Numbered from the stretch's first letter, positions 35,284 to 44,108 are shown. The stretch: DNA of 64,000 nucleotides from Bdellovibrio bacteriovorus W (GCA_000525675.1 CP002190.1:1922001-1986000); one strand, 5' to 3'. Program-made: numbers and translations. Notes: generated by a model not told the origin, from the sequence alone.

Positions 35284-36048
35284 ATGTCGCGCCAGTGGGT
35301 TTTAATTCGCGGAATAATGAGTGAAGCATATCACTGGTGGGAGTTCCTTCCCCAGCTTCAGGCTCAATTCCCTAAAGATGAATTCCACACCGCAGACATC
35401 CTCGGCAACGGACGCCTCCATGCCTCTCGCACACCACTAAGTATTAAAAAGAACGTCGAAGCCCTTCGCAACCAAGCTCCTGACAGTGGGAAAAAGATTC
35501 TTGTTGGTTTTTCCTTAGGGGGCATGCTTGCTCTGGAGTGGGCAAAGCTTTATCGCGAAGAAGTTGAAGCTGTGGTGCTGATTAACGCGAGCTTAAACAA
35601 CTCACCTTTTTATAAACGTATTACTCCCTATTCGATTTCTTGCATCGTTAAATCGGCGCTTCAAAAGGATCATCGAAAGCGCGAAGAAAATATTATTCGT
35701 ATGACGACGTCTAATATTTCTGACGAGACACGAATTGAGGTTGCCAAACTTTGGGGTGCACGCAGTTTGCAATACCCCGTAAATCCTTTCAATTTTTTTT
35801 GGCAAATAGGTCTTGCGTCACAGATCAAGCAGCCAGCTCAGCCACCAACAGCGACCCTTATTCTGTCTTCATCCAAAGACAGAGTGGTTCATCCAGATTG
35901 CTCGCGCCTCATTGCAAATCGCTGGAATCTTCCCTTAGAAAGTCACCCCGATGCCGGTCATGACCTCACACTGGAAGATCCACAATGGGTCTTAGAAAAA
36001 GTTCGCCATTTTTTAAATTCAGGAATCCTTAATGACGATAGCAATTAA
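35284..36048 (+). CDS. Alpha/beta hydrolase
   Basis: A 254-residue soluble alpha/beta-hydrolase. The nucleophile elbow is VGFSLGGML near residues 74-82. The acid lies in SSKDRVVHPDC and the His in DAGHDLTLEDP, completing a Ser-Asp-His triad. No signal peptide is seen, although the short N-terminus (RQWVLIRGIMSEAYHWWEF) is the first strand with an oxyanion loop. The last 17 bases overlap the PAP2-like gene, so translation is coupled and the two enzymes may act on the same lipid. Confidence 0.85.
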   Translation: MSRQWVLIRGIMSEAYHWWEFLPQLQAQFPKDEFHTADILGNGRLHASRTPLSIKKNVEALRNQAPDSGKKILVGFSLGGMLALEWAKLYREEVEAVVLINASLNNSPFYKRITPYSISCIVKSALQKDHRKREENIIRMTTSNISDETRIEVAKLWGARSLQYPVNPFNFFWQIGLASQIKQPAQPPTATLILSSSKDRVVHPDCSRLIANRWNLPLESHPDAGHDLTLEDPQWVLEKVRHFLNSGILNDDSN

Positions 36049-36673
36049 AATCTTACTCTCTCTTTCCGCAATCGGTTTCTGGCTCTTCACGCAAAAGCTT
36101 TTAGGAAAAAGAAAGGCTCCGCCCCACAATGGAATTGGCGATGCTTTTCACAGCCTCACGGCCTCGAGTAATCGCTATTTAAATGACTCCCCGAAGGCGG
36201 CCAATACATTGCTTATTTCAAGCTCTGCGGTCATTGATGCACTGGGTGTTTTTCTGATCGCACAGACTCTTTTAGGGGATACTATTCGTCCTCTTTTAGG
36301 GTTGATGATTTTGTTTTCTTTAAGACAAATCAATCAGGCCATTTCATCACTGCCAACGCCAGAAGGAATGATCTGGCGCGACCCAGGGGTCCCTTCGATT
36401 TTTGTGACCTATGGTGTTTCCAATGATCTATTCTTTTCAGGCCATACCGCTCTTGCAGTTCTTGGAGCCCTTGAACTGATGCAACTCGGTAGTCCGCTAT
36501 TTTCTTTTCTTGGTGCCTTTGTCATCGCCTTCCAAGTGATCACTGTCCTCTTACTCAGAGCCCATTGGACCATGGACGTATTCACAGGAGCGATTGCTGC
36601 TCTTTGGACCCATCAAGTCGTTCTGAAACTTGCTCCTAGTGTGGATCAGTGGATCACCTCAATTACAGGCTAA
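36032..36673 (+). CDS. PAP2_C / sphingomyelin-synthase-like membrane phosphotransferase
   Basis: A 213-residue integral membrane protein with about six helices. The C-terminal PAP2-like site is FFSGHTA with H138, then RAHWTMDVFTG with H178 and D182. This HHD triad matches sphingomyelin synthases and related lipid phosphotransferases rather than classic PAP2 phosphatases. It may move or remove a phospho-headgroup on membrane lipids. It overlaps the alpha/beta hydrolase gene. Bdellovibrio-type bacteria contain unusual phospho- and sphingolipids, so a lipid role is plausible. Confidence 0.8.
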   Translation: MTIAIKILLSLSAIGFWLFTQKLLGKRKAPPHNGIGDAFHSLTASSNRYLNDSPKAANTLLISSSAVIDALGVFLIAQTLLGDTIRPLLGLMILFSLRQINQAISSLPTPEGMIWRDPGVPSIFVTYGVSNDLFFSGHTALAVLGALELMQLGSPLFSFLGAFVIAFQVITVLLLRAHWTMDVFTGAIAALWTHQVVLKLAPSVDQWITSITG

Positions 36674-36847
36674 TCCTAAAGACCACCCCCTAAACTTTAG
36701 CCAGCAGTTATCCAAAAATGTCACGGTCTCAATTTGAAACAGACTGTGACACGCGAAAGGCTCTAGCTTAGATCTGAATCCCATAGCCTCCCAAAGTTTT
36801 GGCACTCCCCTTGCCTCTTATAACTTTGAGACAATCTCGGAGGCTTT

Positions 36848-39800
36848 ATGAAATATTCAATTTGCCAACGCTTTTTAAATGCAACACTGACAAGTGCTTT
36901 GCTTGTCATGCTGTCTTCACCAGCGCACGCCTTACAGCTTCCGGGATTCAAGAGGGCCTCTGCAGCTCCAAAGAATGCTTCTGAAACTCAGACTATTATA
37001 CTTGCGGTGGATGGCTTTAGTTACTTTGCCTTTTTAGAAGCACAAAGACAGGGAATGTTTAAAGATTTTAAAAATGTAGGAGCTCACGTTTCTCCATTTC
37101 CTTCGATGACAGATCTTTCTTGGGCTACAGTCACTCAAACATCAGATGTCTTTGGTGCAGCCGGCAGAATTAAGTCTGTAGAAGCTACCTACTTTGATGA
37201 ATCATCACAATCTATCCAAGGCGACCCAAGAGACTACTACCGCCGCCTCGCTTTTCCAAAATACTATATGGGAGCCTTTGACACCTTCTTCAATCCTTAC
37301 GTAGAAGCTTTAATGTACTTCCCAACAGAAGAAGTCCCAAAGCTTGAAGTGAAAACTGTCGTTGATGATCTTCTTGCAGCAAAACCAAAGAAGTTTTTAA
37401 CAGGTTACATTGGTGCTGTGGATTCTACAGCTCATACACAACTAAATCGTCTATATCCAATCTTGCGTACTTTAGATACTGAAGTTCAGCGTTTGATTAA
37501 ATCATTAAAGGAAAAAGGACAGGATACAGAAATCATTATTGTCTCTGACCATGGAAACATCGGTCGCTTTCAGGAAGGTAAACCAGAGCAAGAACTTCTT
37601 AGCGTAGATATTCATAAAGTCGTCCAAAGAGCTGGCTTAAACTCTGTTCAACAATTGCAAAACAAAAAAGACGTAGCCATCCCTCTGATGGCTCTCGGAT
37701 CGTGGGCACCCATCTATCTTCAAGATAGATCGAATATGAAAAATCTCATCCAAGAATTCCGCAAAGAATCTTGGTTCGATATGGCCGTCTATGTAAACCG
37801 CAATAACTCTTCAGAAACTTTAATGACGGTTATTACAAGCTTTGGTGAGGCGCAAGTTAAGTTCGATAAGTCGAAAGACCTTTATTACTACTTACCTCTT
37901 CAAGGCAACCCTCTGCAAATTCCTAAGGCTTTGCACTCTACAGAAAGTGCCCCGAAAGCCATTACTTCGAAAGAAGCGATGAAAGCTTCAGAGGGTACTC
38001 CGTATCCAGATGCTCTTTATAGAGTGATTGAATCCGCTTCCGAAAGAAATTTTGATTTCCCTGACTTTATTCTTACGATTAAAGATGGTTACTTTATTCA
38101 AAACTCTTTGGGTGCATTCACAAAAATGTATAGAACCCATGGATCTTTAACAGCTTCTTCTTCTTATGGTTTGATTGCTTCAAATAAAAGAGCTGTTCCA
38201 GGACAAATTCGCTCTAAGGATATTCTTCCGTTCATTGGTGTTGAGGCAAAAACTCTTTTTGCGGATATTTCAGAGAAACATCAAACATCAGGCAAAGCCT
38301 CTTTAGATAAAGTGATGGCAAACTATCAAAAAGGTATCCAAACAGATGCAAAGGATCTAAGCCAAGCCCGCATCTTTAGACATCTTACTAAGTTTGTTAG
38401 CGACACTCGCCCTTACTTCTTAGTGTCGGAGATGTCCACATTCATGGAAGCCTTTAAGTTTGACCCGTTCCAAAACCCCGCTGGCAAAGGTCTTTCTCCT
38501 TTGAACTTTGATATCTCTAAATTTGATATCATGACCATGATTTCTCCAGAAGACATTGGTGCTGTGACCGATGCCGTTCTGACTTCGGGTTCAGTTGAGA
38601 ATCTAATGAATGACCCGCGTATCCACCAAGTTAAAGAAAAAGTGGGCCTTTTAAAGGACCAGAAGACAATGAATCTGGATTCTCAATCCATGGAAATCGC
38701 AGGCGATGAAGATGGTATTTTTAACTCTATCAAGAAATTCATTCTGCCAGCAAAACGCGCAGTGATGAAACTCTATCAAATGCCTTTCTTGTTAGAGAAC
38801 TCAATCGTCATTCAGGAAAAAGCCTTCTTGCCTGAAACACGTGATGTACAGTTTGCCAGATCATGGTTAGCCAATAAGAAAAAGGCCACTCAATCATTTA
38901 AGGCTCTAACAAATACGAATGTAAAAGGACAAACTTCATTCGCCCAGACTCTATTAAAAGAAACTATCAAAGAGGCAGATCTTGAGGGCCGTATTTACCC
39001 AACGCCGTTAACAAAGATCTACAATCAAAAGTTAGAGGATCTGACAATTGTTTATGTCCCAGGTATCTATAACAGCATCTTCGATAAAGAGATTTTCAGC
39101 CTCGGCTTAAACGCCCTCAGAGACGATCTTGGTCTGCGTGTGATTCAACCTCCCGTTGAAAGCACTTGCAGCAGCGAAATCAATGCTGACATCATCTTGG
39201 ATTACTTACGCCAAGACTTTAAAGCGCGTACTCAGCGCGGTCATGCGGCACCAAGGTACTTGTTTATTAGCTACTCTAAAGGTGCTGTTGACACTCTCCA
39301 CGCCTTTTTAAAGAGCCCTAACTTTATCTCTGGATACGTGAAAGGCATGGTTGCCGTTGCTGCTCCTTTGCATGGTTCAAGTATTCTAAATACAACGGAT
39401 GTCCCGTTTGCGTTGGTTTCGGCTCTCTCGGAAAATCAAGGTCCTGAAATCTGTAAGAGTGAAAAAACGGCTTCAAAGTCTATCACACCAACAACGATGG
39501 ATGCTTTCTGGAGAAAAAATGCGCGCACTTTAACAGGTATGACTCGATACTTCTCTGTTACTTTCCAAAGTGATCCAGAGGATTCACATATCTTTATGAA
39601 GGCAACAAAGCTTATCGGTCAATTTGATGAAGATAACGATGGTGTAGTTACCGTATCCTCTTCGAAATTCCCATCAAGCTTGATGGCAGTAGATCTAGGC
39701 ACAGTTAAGGGAGATCACTTAGCAGGAATTCTTTCGTCACGCTTTAATCAGAAAGCATTTATGAAAGGTCTTGTAAACGCTCTTTCAGAGCTCAACATCA

Positions 39801-40849
39801 ATAATGACAAGAACAATTTCCAATGGAATTCAGAAGTCATTCTTGCCAATGCCAATGCGACGGCAATGAAAGAGAAACGATTCTTCCGTATGAAGGCCCC
39901 GGGAGTCGTTGAGCAGATCGGCATGGGACAAGAGCATTTGGTAGAGTTTATCCCTTACGGCACGACCTATGAACTTGCTCGTCAGGTGCTGCCAGCTCTG
40001 AACGACCCTGCAGATAGTTACGAAGTAAAAACTAAACTTCCTGCCTCGGGCCTTAGATTTGACCCTTATCAAGTCATTGATGTGGCAAAGCTTCCTGACA
40101 TCATGGCAGGTGTGCGAGTAACTCCAAGCACTCGTCAAAACATGTCTGAAGGTATCCAAATTAATTACGATCACACTAATATGGTTCACTTCAGAATGGA
40201 TCATCAGTTCAACTATGAATCGCGATCTCCAGGAGGATTGGACGACAATAAGAACTTTGGTTATATCACTGCGGATTTTGAAGGTGAAAAATGGGCGCAA
40301 ATGAAAAGTGTGAACAACTCTATCCGCATGACTACACTGGCATACCGTTTTGCCCCGACAGAGTTCTCGAAAATGAATTTACGCCTTGCTGTTACCAAAG
40401 ACGTCGTAGGCGCTGATCCGGTCAAAGGTAAAACAGGAAAAGACGATTCAGCCTTCCAACTTTGGTTCACAGTGAGAGATGGCAAAGCCAATGGCGATAG
40501 ATCTGTAGTAGATCCTAAAAACGACAAGGTTTTCCTTTTTGGATACTACTGGGGCGGAGAAGTTCCAGGTGAGAATCGTAAAGCCGGAGATATTTTCGTT
40601 AACTGGTACTCTGATAAGAACATTGTCATTGCAACCCTACCCACTGCAAAACAACTGCTCTTAAACAATCAGAATATGCTGGGTAAAGCTCAAAACTTTG
40701 AGCGCAACCTTGCACTGGATTTACAGAAGGCCTTCCCTGATCGCAATGTGAATGATCTGGAGATTGTCGCCATCACTCTGCAACACGACTCGAATGATAC
40801 CGGTACTCAATCAGAGGCTTACTTTAAATCTCTTCAGTTCCGTCCTTAA
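36848..40849 (+). CDS. Secreted phosphodiesterase-lipase fusion protein (1333 aa)
   Basis: A signal peptide ends near PAHA (residue 28). Residues 48-450 are an alkaline-phosphatase-superfamily domain of the nucleotide pyrophosphatase/phosphodiesterase type: D55 in AVDGF, T88 in the FPSMTDLSW nucleophile region, D192 and H196 in DSTAH, D234-H235 in SDHGN. Residues 730-1000 resemble an alpha/beta lipase with YVPGIYNS and the elbow SYSKG, Ser810. The last 220 residues are beta-rich, perhaps a DUF3047-like binding domain (weak). One chain could thus cleave both headgroup and acyl ester of a phospholipid. It is the largest protein in the window. Confidence 0.72.
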   Translation: MKYSICQRFLNATLTSALLVMLSSPAHALQLPGFKRASAAPKNASETQTIILAVDGFSYFAFLEAQRQGMFKDFKNVGAHVSPFPSMTDLSWATVTQTSDVFGAAGRIKSVEATYFDESSQSIQGDPRDYYRRLAFPKYYMGAFDTFFNPYVEALMYFPTEEVPKLEVKTVVDDLLAAKPKKFLTGYIGAVDSTAHTQLNRLYPILRTLDTEVQRLIKSLKEKGQDTEIIIVSDHGNIGRFQEGKPEQELLSVDIHKVVQRAGLNSVQQLQNKKDVAIPLMALGSWAPIYLQDRSNMKNLIQEFRKESWFDMAVYVNRNNSSETLMTVITSFGEAQVKFDKSKDLYYYLPLQGNPLQIPKALHSTESAPKAITSKEAMKASEGTPYPDALYRVIESASERNFDFPDFILTIKDGYFIQNSLGAFTKMYRTHGSLTASSSYGLIASNKRAVPGQIRSKDILPFIGVEAKTLFADISEKHQTSGKASLDKVMANYQKGIQTDAKDLSQARIFRHLTKFVSDTRPYFLVSEMSTFMEAFKFDPFQNPAGKGLSPLNFDISKFDIMTMISPEDIGAVTDAVLTSGSVENLMNDPRIHQVKEKVGLLKDQKTMNLDSQSMEIAGDEDGIFNSIKKFILPAKRAVMKLYQMPFLLENSIVIQEKAFLPETRDVQFARSWLANKKKATQSFKALTNTNVKGQTSFAQTLLKETIKEADLEGRIYPTPLTKIYNQKLEDLTIVYVPGIYNSIFDKEIFSLGLNALRDDLGLRVIQPPVESTCSSEINADIILDYLRQDFKARTQRGHAAPRYLFISYSKGAVDTLHAFLKSPNFISGYVKGMVAVAAPLHGSSILNTTDVPFALVSALSENQGPEICKSEKTASKSITPTTMDAFWRKNARTLTGMTRYFSVTFQSDPEDSHIFMKATKLIGQFDEDNDGVVTVSSSKFPSSLMAVDLGTVKGDHLAGILSSRFNQKAFMKGLVNALSELNINNDKNNFQWNSEVILANANATAMKEKRFFRMKAPGVVEQIGMGQEHLVEFIPYGTTYELARQVLPALNDPADSYEVKTKLPASGLRFDPYQVIDVAKLPDIMAGVRVTPSTRQNMSEGIQINYDHTNMVHFRMDHQFNYESRSPGGLDDNKNFGYITADFEGEKWAQMKSVNNSIRMTTLAYRFAPTEFSKMNLRLAVTKDVVGADPVKGKTGKDDSAFQLWFTVRDGKANGDRSVVDPKNDKVFLFGYYWGGEVPGENRKAGDIFVNWYSDKNIVIATLPTAKQLLLNNQNMLGKAQNFERNLALDLQKAFPDRNVNDLEIVAITLQHDSNDTGTQSEAYFKSLQFRP

Positions 40850-41016
40850 GATGGAGAAAGAGATAGACAGAGAGGACAGATAGAAAAGTTTTAATACGCA
40901 CTAGGCGCCAAGCCTTGTCACTTAGTTAAACTTTAGACATCTGAAATCGAATAAAAGCAGGAAGCCCCAAGGAACACTTCCTGCACATTGAACAAGGTGA
41001 AAAAAAAGGAGACTTT

Positions 41017-41460
41017 ATGTTTAAGAAAATTCTAGCCCTTACGGTTCCCATGGCACTGAGCCTTCAAGCCAATGCCTCTGCCTTTGACTCCTTAGAGACT
41101 CAAGAAATGCAGAACAAGGCCGTTGTCCTTCTGCGCGAAAAAGCCAATGCTGGTGAAATCACTATGCGTGGCGATGTTCACTCCTATGAAAAACTATCCG
41201 ATATTTTAAAAGCTTTAGATGTTTACGAAAATGAACTTTTAGAGGCTCTGTCGACAGGTGCTGACATCGAAGCTCTGAATGGCCCTGTGAAAAGCGTTGA
41301 AACAAAGTGTGCGGTTCGCTCTCAGACATTGGCAACTTGTGGAATCATGATCACTTATCGCCCACTTGGCGAAACCTATATCGAATTCTCTGCAATCCTT
41401 GACGCCAATAAAACAGTCGTCGATGTTGGCTCCGTTGCAGAAATCTCTCGCGGTGACTAA
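41017..41460 (+). CDS. Small secreted protein, unknown
   Basis: A 147-residue protein with signal peptide (cleavage near ANASA, residue 22). The mature part is a helical half followed by strands with two cysteines (KCAVRSQTLATC) that could form a disulfide. No family was recognised. It has GGAG before its ATG, lies 167 bases after the fusion hydrolase, and ends at its own terminator. Confidence 0.65.
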   Translation: MFKKILALTVPMALSLQANASAFDSLETQEMQNKAVVLLREKANAGEITMRGDVHSYEKLSDILKALDVYENELLEALSTGADIEALNGPVKSVETKCAVRSQTLATCGIMITYRPLGETYIEFSAILDANKTVVDVGSVAEISRGD

Positions 41461-41478
41461 ATTCTAAAAATCTAATTC

Positions 41479-41514
41479 TTAGAGAGGGGGCGAAAATGCC
41501 CCCTCTCTTGTTCT
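41479..41514 (+). terminator. Intrinsic terminator
   Basis: AGAGAGGGGGC pairs with GCCCCCTCTCT around a six-base loop, followed by TTGTTCTT. Confidence 0.88.
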
Positions 41515-41670
41515 TGAGACTCCCCACTCCGCCTTCTTGCTTCTCAGTTCATTTTTCCGGCCGCGGTTTTTCTTAAACTCGGGCCCCACTCTTTTTGAGT
41601 AATACTCTTTAAAAAAGTGCCTTAAAAAGCCTCAAATCCTTTATATTTCTCCTGAGTACTTAAAATACTA

Positions 41671-41701
41671 TTGACTCATTCTAGATTTAGAACTATTCTA
41701 A
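41671..41701 (+). promoter_or_regulatory. Promoter with PerR/Fur-type box
   Basis: TTGACT at 41671-41676 and TATTCT at 41694-41699 are spaced by 17 bases. Overlapping them, TTAGAACTATTCTAA at 41687-41701 is a 7-1-7 inverted repeat with one mismatch, like the PerR box. Binding would cover the -10 element and repress the regulator-ahpC unit until peroxide appears. Confidence 0.65.
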
Positions 41702-41853
41702 TTTTAGAGTTAGTTCATCGCGCAGCATAAACCCTGTACGGACACTGATTTCAAAGAAACAATTGGCAAAGAACAAGAGCCCTCAAAAAGTTTTTAGAAC
41801 TGAAGACTTATCGAAGACACTTTTGAAGGTTTCAGTGAAAAGGAACGAGTCCA

Positions 41854-42267
41854 ATGACTAAGACATGCTTTTCGAATCAAGAAATTGAAAAGCGCCTGCA
41901 AGATGCGGGTGTTCAACCGACGCTACAACGTTTGGCTATATGTCGTTATGTTCTGAATGAGGCCGACCACCCGACTGCAGATGATGTGAAAATTTGGGCC
42001 GATGAAAATCTTGGAAAAATCAGCCAAGCGACCGTTTACAACACATTAAATACTCTTGTCGGAGCTGGTATTTTAAAAGAATTCCGTTTTAATCACTCAG
42101 AGAAAGTCGTCTATGACTGCAACACTCACGACCACTTTCACTTTGTCGATGAGAGCACGGGGAAGATTTACGACATCCATCCCGAAGATGTGAAGATCGA
42201 AATTTCTTTGCCGAAAAAGTTTAAAGTAAAAGATATTAAGTTAATTTTAAAAGGTGACATTAAATAA
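41854..42267 (+). CDS. Fur-family peroxide/iron regulator (PerR- or Irr-like)
   Basis: A 137-residue Fur-family repressor. The winged helix spans residues 10-85, with QATVYNTLNTLVGAGIL as recognition region. The regulatory metal site includes H92, D93, H94 and H96 (THDHFHF). The CxxC pairs that hold structural zinc in most Fur and PerR proteins are missing, as in Irr-type members. It stands 32 bases before ahpC with one ribosome site between, so it controls and shares the transcript of peroxide genes. I favour a PerR-like function; the sensing chemistry is open. Confidence 0.88.
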   Translation: MTKTCFSNQEIEKRLQDAGVQPTLQRLAICRYVLNEADHPTADDVKIWADENLGKISQATVYNTLNTLVGAGILKEFRFNHSEKVVYDCNTHDHFHFVDESTGKIYDIHPEDVKIEISLPKKFKVKDIKLILKGDIK

Positions 42268-42299
42268 CCAATTACCATCAACAATAAGGAGACATTAAT

Positions 42300-42830
42300 A
42301 TGTTAACGATCGGTGATAAATTCCCAGAGTTCAAACTTCAAGCTTGTGTATCTAGAGAGAAAGGTAAAGAGTTTGCTGAAATTTCTTCTGACCAAGTAAA
42401 AGGCAGCTGGGCTGTTTACTTCTTCTGGCCATTGGATTTCACATTCGTATGCCCTACTGAAATCGCTGAGTTCGGTAAAGAGTATAAAAACTTCCAAGCT
42501 CGTGATGCGAAACTTTTCGGTCTTTCTGCAGACTCTCATTTCGTTCACTTAGCATGGAGAAATGACCATCCAGATCTTAAGGATCTTCCATTCCCAATGA
42601 TCGCTGACTACAAAAAAGAGTTAGCTGGTCAACTTGGTGTTCTTCATAAGCAAGACCAAGTTCCTCTTCGTGCAACTTTCATCGTTGATCCAGATGGAAT
42701 CATCCGTTGGGCTTCTGTGAACGATCTTTCTGTTGGCCGTAACGTTAAAGAAGTTCTTAGAACTCTTGACGCTCTTCAAACAGATGAGCTTTGCCCATGT
42801 AACTGGGAAAAAGGCCAAGCAACTCTTTAA
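42300..42830 (+). CDS. ahpC: Alkyl hydroperoxide reductase subunit C (peroxiredoxin)
   Basis: A 176-residue 2-Cys peroxiredoxin. The peroxidatic Cys51 is in FTFVCPTE. Resolving cysteines are C165 and C167 in the tail CPCNW, the three-Cys layout of mycobacterial AhpC that works with AhpD instead of AhpF. It reduces H2O2, alkyl peroxides and perhaps peroxynitrite in the cytoplasm. The ahpD gene follows, which matches this type. Codon bias suggests very high expression. Confidence 0.96.
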   Translation: MLTIGDKFPEFKLQACVSREKGKEFAEISSDQVKGSWAVYFFWPLDFTFVCPTEIAEFGKEYKNFQARDAKLFGLSADSHFVHLAWRNDHPDLKDLPFPMIADYKKELAGQLGVLHKQDQVPLRATFIVDPDGIIRWASVNDLSVGRNVKEVLRTLDALQTDELCPCNWEKGQATL

Positions 42831-42882
42831 TAGAGTCTTGCCTTTGAAGAGTAGAGATCCCCTTCTCTTTCTTCTAAACCAA

Positions 42883-42910
42883 AGGGGGCACTTTCGGGTG
42901 CCCTCTTATA
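42883..42910 (+). terminator. Hairpin between ahpC and ahpD
   Basis: AGGGGGCAC pairs with GTGCCCTCT (one G-T) around a six-base loop, followed by a weak TATATAA tract. It may reduce read-through from ahpC into ahpD. Confidence 0.5.
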
Positions 42911-42949
42911 TAAATAAAAATCTTTTGAGATATTTTTCTATAATACACG

Positions 42950-42986
42950 CGACTGCGTGCTCAAAAGATTCTATTGATCGCAGTCG
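42950..42986 (+). repeat. Inverted repeat in ahpD leader
   Basis: CGACTGCG at 42950-42957 is repeated in inverse as CGCAGTCG at 42979-42986. A TATAAT lies just upstream at 42939-42944, so the hairpin may be at the 5' end of an ahpD transcript and stabilise it. The ribosome site follows right after. Confidence 0.4.
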
Positions 42987-43002
42987 AGAAAAAGGATGAA
43001 TT

Positions 43003-43560
43003 ATGTCTATCGCTGATAAAGTAGATGCGTTCTTAGAAACAGAATACCCAAATGCAACTTCCGCTGTGTATCGTGACCTTTCTTTAAACTTTAAAAAAGT
43101 TTTAGAAGACAGCCCTCTTGAGCCTCAAGAAAGATTCATGAATCTTCTTTCAATCGCAGTTGCTCTTCACAACAAAGAGATGATCGCTCTTGCAAAAGGT
43201 CTTTTGGCTGACACTGAAGCCACTGCCGAAATGATCCAAGAAGCCGCAGAAATCGCTGGCATCATGGGCATGAACAACACGTATTATAAATTTAAGTCTT
43301 TCCTTCCAGCAGAAGTTGCTGGAGATTACCCACGCGCAGGTCTTCGCATGAATTCATTAGCAAAACATGTGAATTCTAAAAAAGATTTCGAGATGATGGC
43401 GCTTTCTGTTTCTATCATCAATGCTTGCCCAGTATGCGTAGCAAGCCACGAAAAAACAGTGCGTTCTCAAGAAGTTTCTGCTGACAAGGTTCATGACCTT
43501 GCAAGACTAGCAGCAACAGCAAAAGGCCTGAGTTCTCTAAAAGTAGCTATCAACCTTTAA
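43003..43560 (+). CDS. ahpD: AhpD-type alkyl hydroperoxidase / carboxymuconolactone decarboxylase family
   Basis: AhpD reduces AhpC using a lipoylated partner, linking peroxide defence to 2-oxoacid dehydrogenases. The 185-residue helical protein has the CxxC-xxxH site: C142, C145 and H149 in CPVCVASHEKTV. It follows ahpC by 172 bases with a hairpin and a possible own promoter between. The lipoate ligase at 30848 could supply the needed lipoyl groups. Confidence 0.93.
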   Translation: MSIADKVDAFLETEYPNATSAVYRDLSLNFKKVLEDSPLEPQERFMNLLSIAVALHNKEMIALAKGLLADTEATAEMIQEAAEIAGIMGMNNTYYKFKSFLPAEVAGDYPRAGLRMNSLAKHVNSKKDFEMMALSVSIINACPVCVASHEKTVRSQEVSADKVHDLARLAATAKGLSSLKVAINL

Positions 43561-43587
43561 TAAAAGACGAATCCCCATAAAAACAAA

Positions 43588-43622
43588 AACGGCGAGCCCC
43601 AAAAGCCCGCCGTTTTTTTTTA
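43588..43622 (+). terminator. Intrinsic terminator after ahpD
   Basis: AACGGCG pairs with CGCCGTT and is followed by a run of eight or more T. Confidence 0.85.
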
Positions 43623-43640
43623 TTTTAATTCTTCATACCC

Positions 43641-43734
43641 TCACAAAAAAGAACGGCTTTAAAAGCGACAGACTCAAGATACGCCCTGTACGCCGACGAG
43701 GAGCAACGCCGCAGCTGGCGCTTTTAAACCGTTC
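43641..43734 (-). repeat. Large imperfect palindrome, possible terminator or mobile repeat
   Basis: Outer arms 43651-43667 and 43719-43734 pair over 16 bp with one bulged C (GAACGG, TTTAAAAGCG with CGCTTTTAAA, CCGTTC). The 50-base interior is GC-rich and carries GTACGCC, GAGGAGCAACGCC and GCAGCTGG. On the minus strand the hairpin is followed by TTTTTT and lies right after the VOC gene stop, so it can serve as its terminator. Its size and interior are unlike the plain terminators elsewhere in the window and resemble a dispersed palindromic repeat. Confidence 0.6.
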
Positions 43735-43739
43735 CCCCC

Positions 43740-44108
43740 TTAAAGAACCTCAATCAAATCAATGGAGTGTCCGTCGGGATCTAGAACAATAGCTCGCTTC
43801 CCATCCGGCAGTTCAGTAGGGTCTAGGATGCAATGCACACCTGGAATTTGAATCATTTTAGCTACGACACTGTCCAAGTCCGAAACCTTAAACCCCAGTT
43901 GCAAACTGGGTGTTTGACTCTTGGCAACCTGCTGACTTGCGTAAAGAGAAAACTCCAAAGACTCTTGATGAGCTCGGAATAGTTCACTCCCCTTGTCGAC
44001 CTTTTGCGCTACAAAATCAAAGCCGATAATTTGATAAAAAGCCAGCATGTCCTGTAGCTGCGACGTCATAATTGTGATAGAAGTGATTACCAAACTCATA
44101 GTTTTCAT
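43740..44108 (-). CDS. Glyoxalase/VOC-superfamily protein
   Basis: A 122-residue single-domain protein with paired beta-alpha-beta-beta-beta modules of the vicinal oxygen chelate fold. MLAFYQIIGFDF opens module one, and LDPDGHSIDLIEV ends module two with the usual C-terminal Glu. I use ATG 44108 as start because the longer frame overlaps the divergent pepN start. The role could be glyoxalase, dioxygenase or resistance; the ligand set is incomplete, so a binding function is possible. Confidence 0.78.
   Translation of the reverse strand: MKTMSLVITSITIMTSQLQDMLAFYQIIGFDFVAQKVDKGSELFRAHQESLEFSLYASQQVAKSQTPSLQLGFKVSDLDSVVAKMIQIPGVHCILDPTELPDGKRAIVLDPDGHSIDLIEVL

Larger units (their letters stand above)
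41461..41853 (+). other. Leader region of peroxide-stress operon
   Basis: 393 bases without a gene. It holds the terminator of the small secreted protein, then a GC-rich segment, a promoter with a Fur/PerR-type box at 41671-41701, and a leader of about 150 bases before the regulator gene. No ORF of note was seen. Confidence 0.6.
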
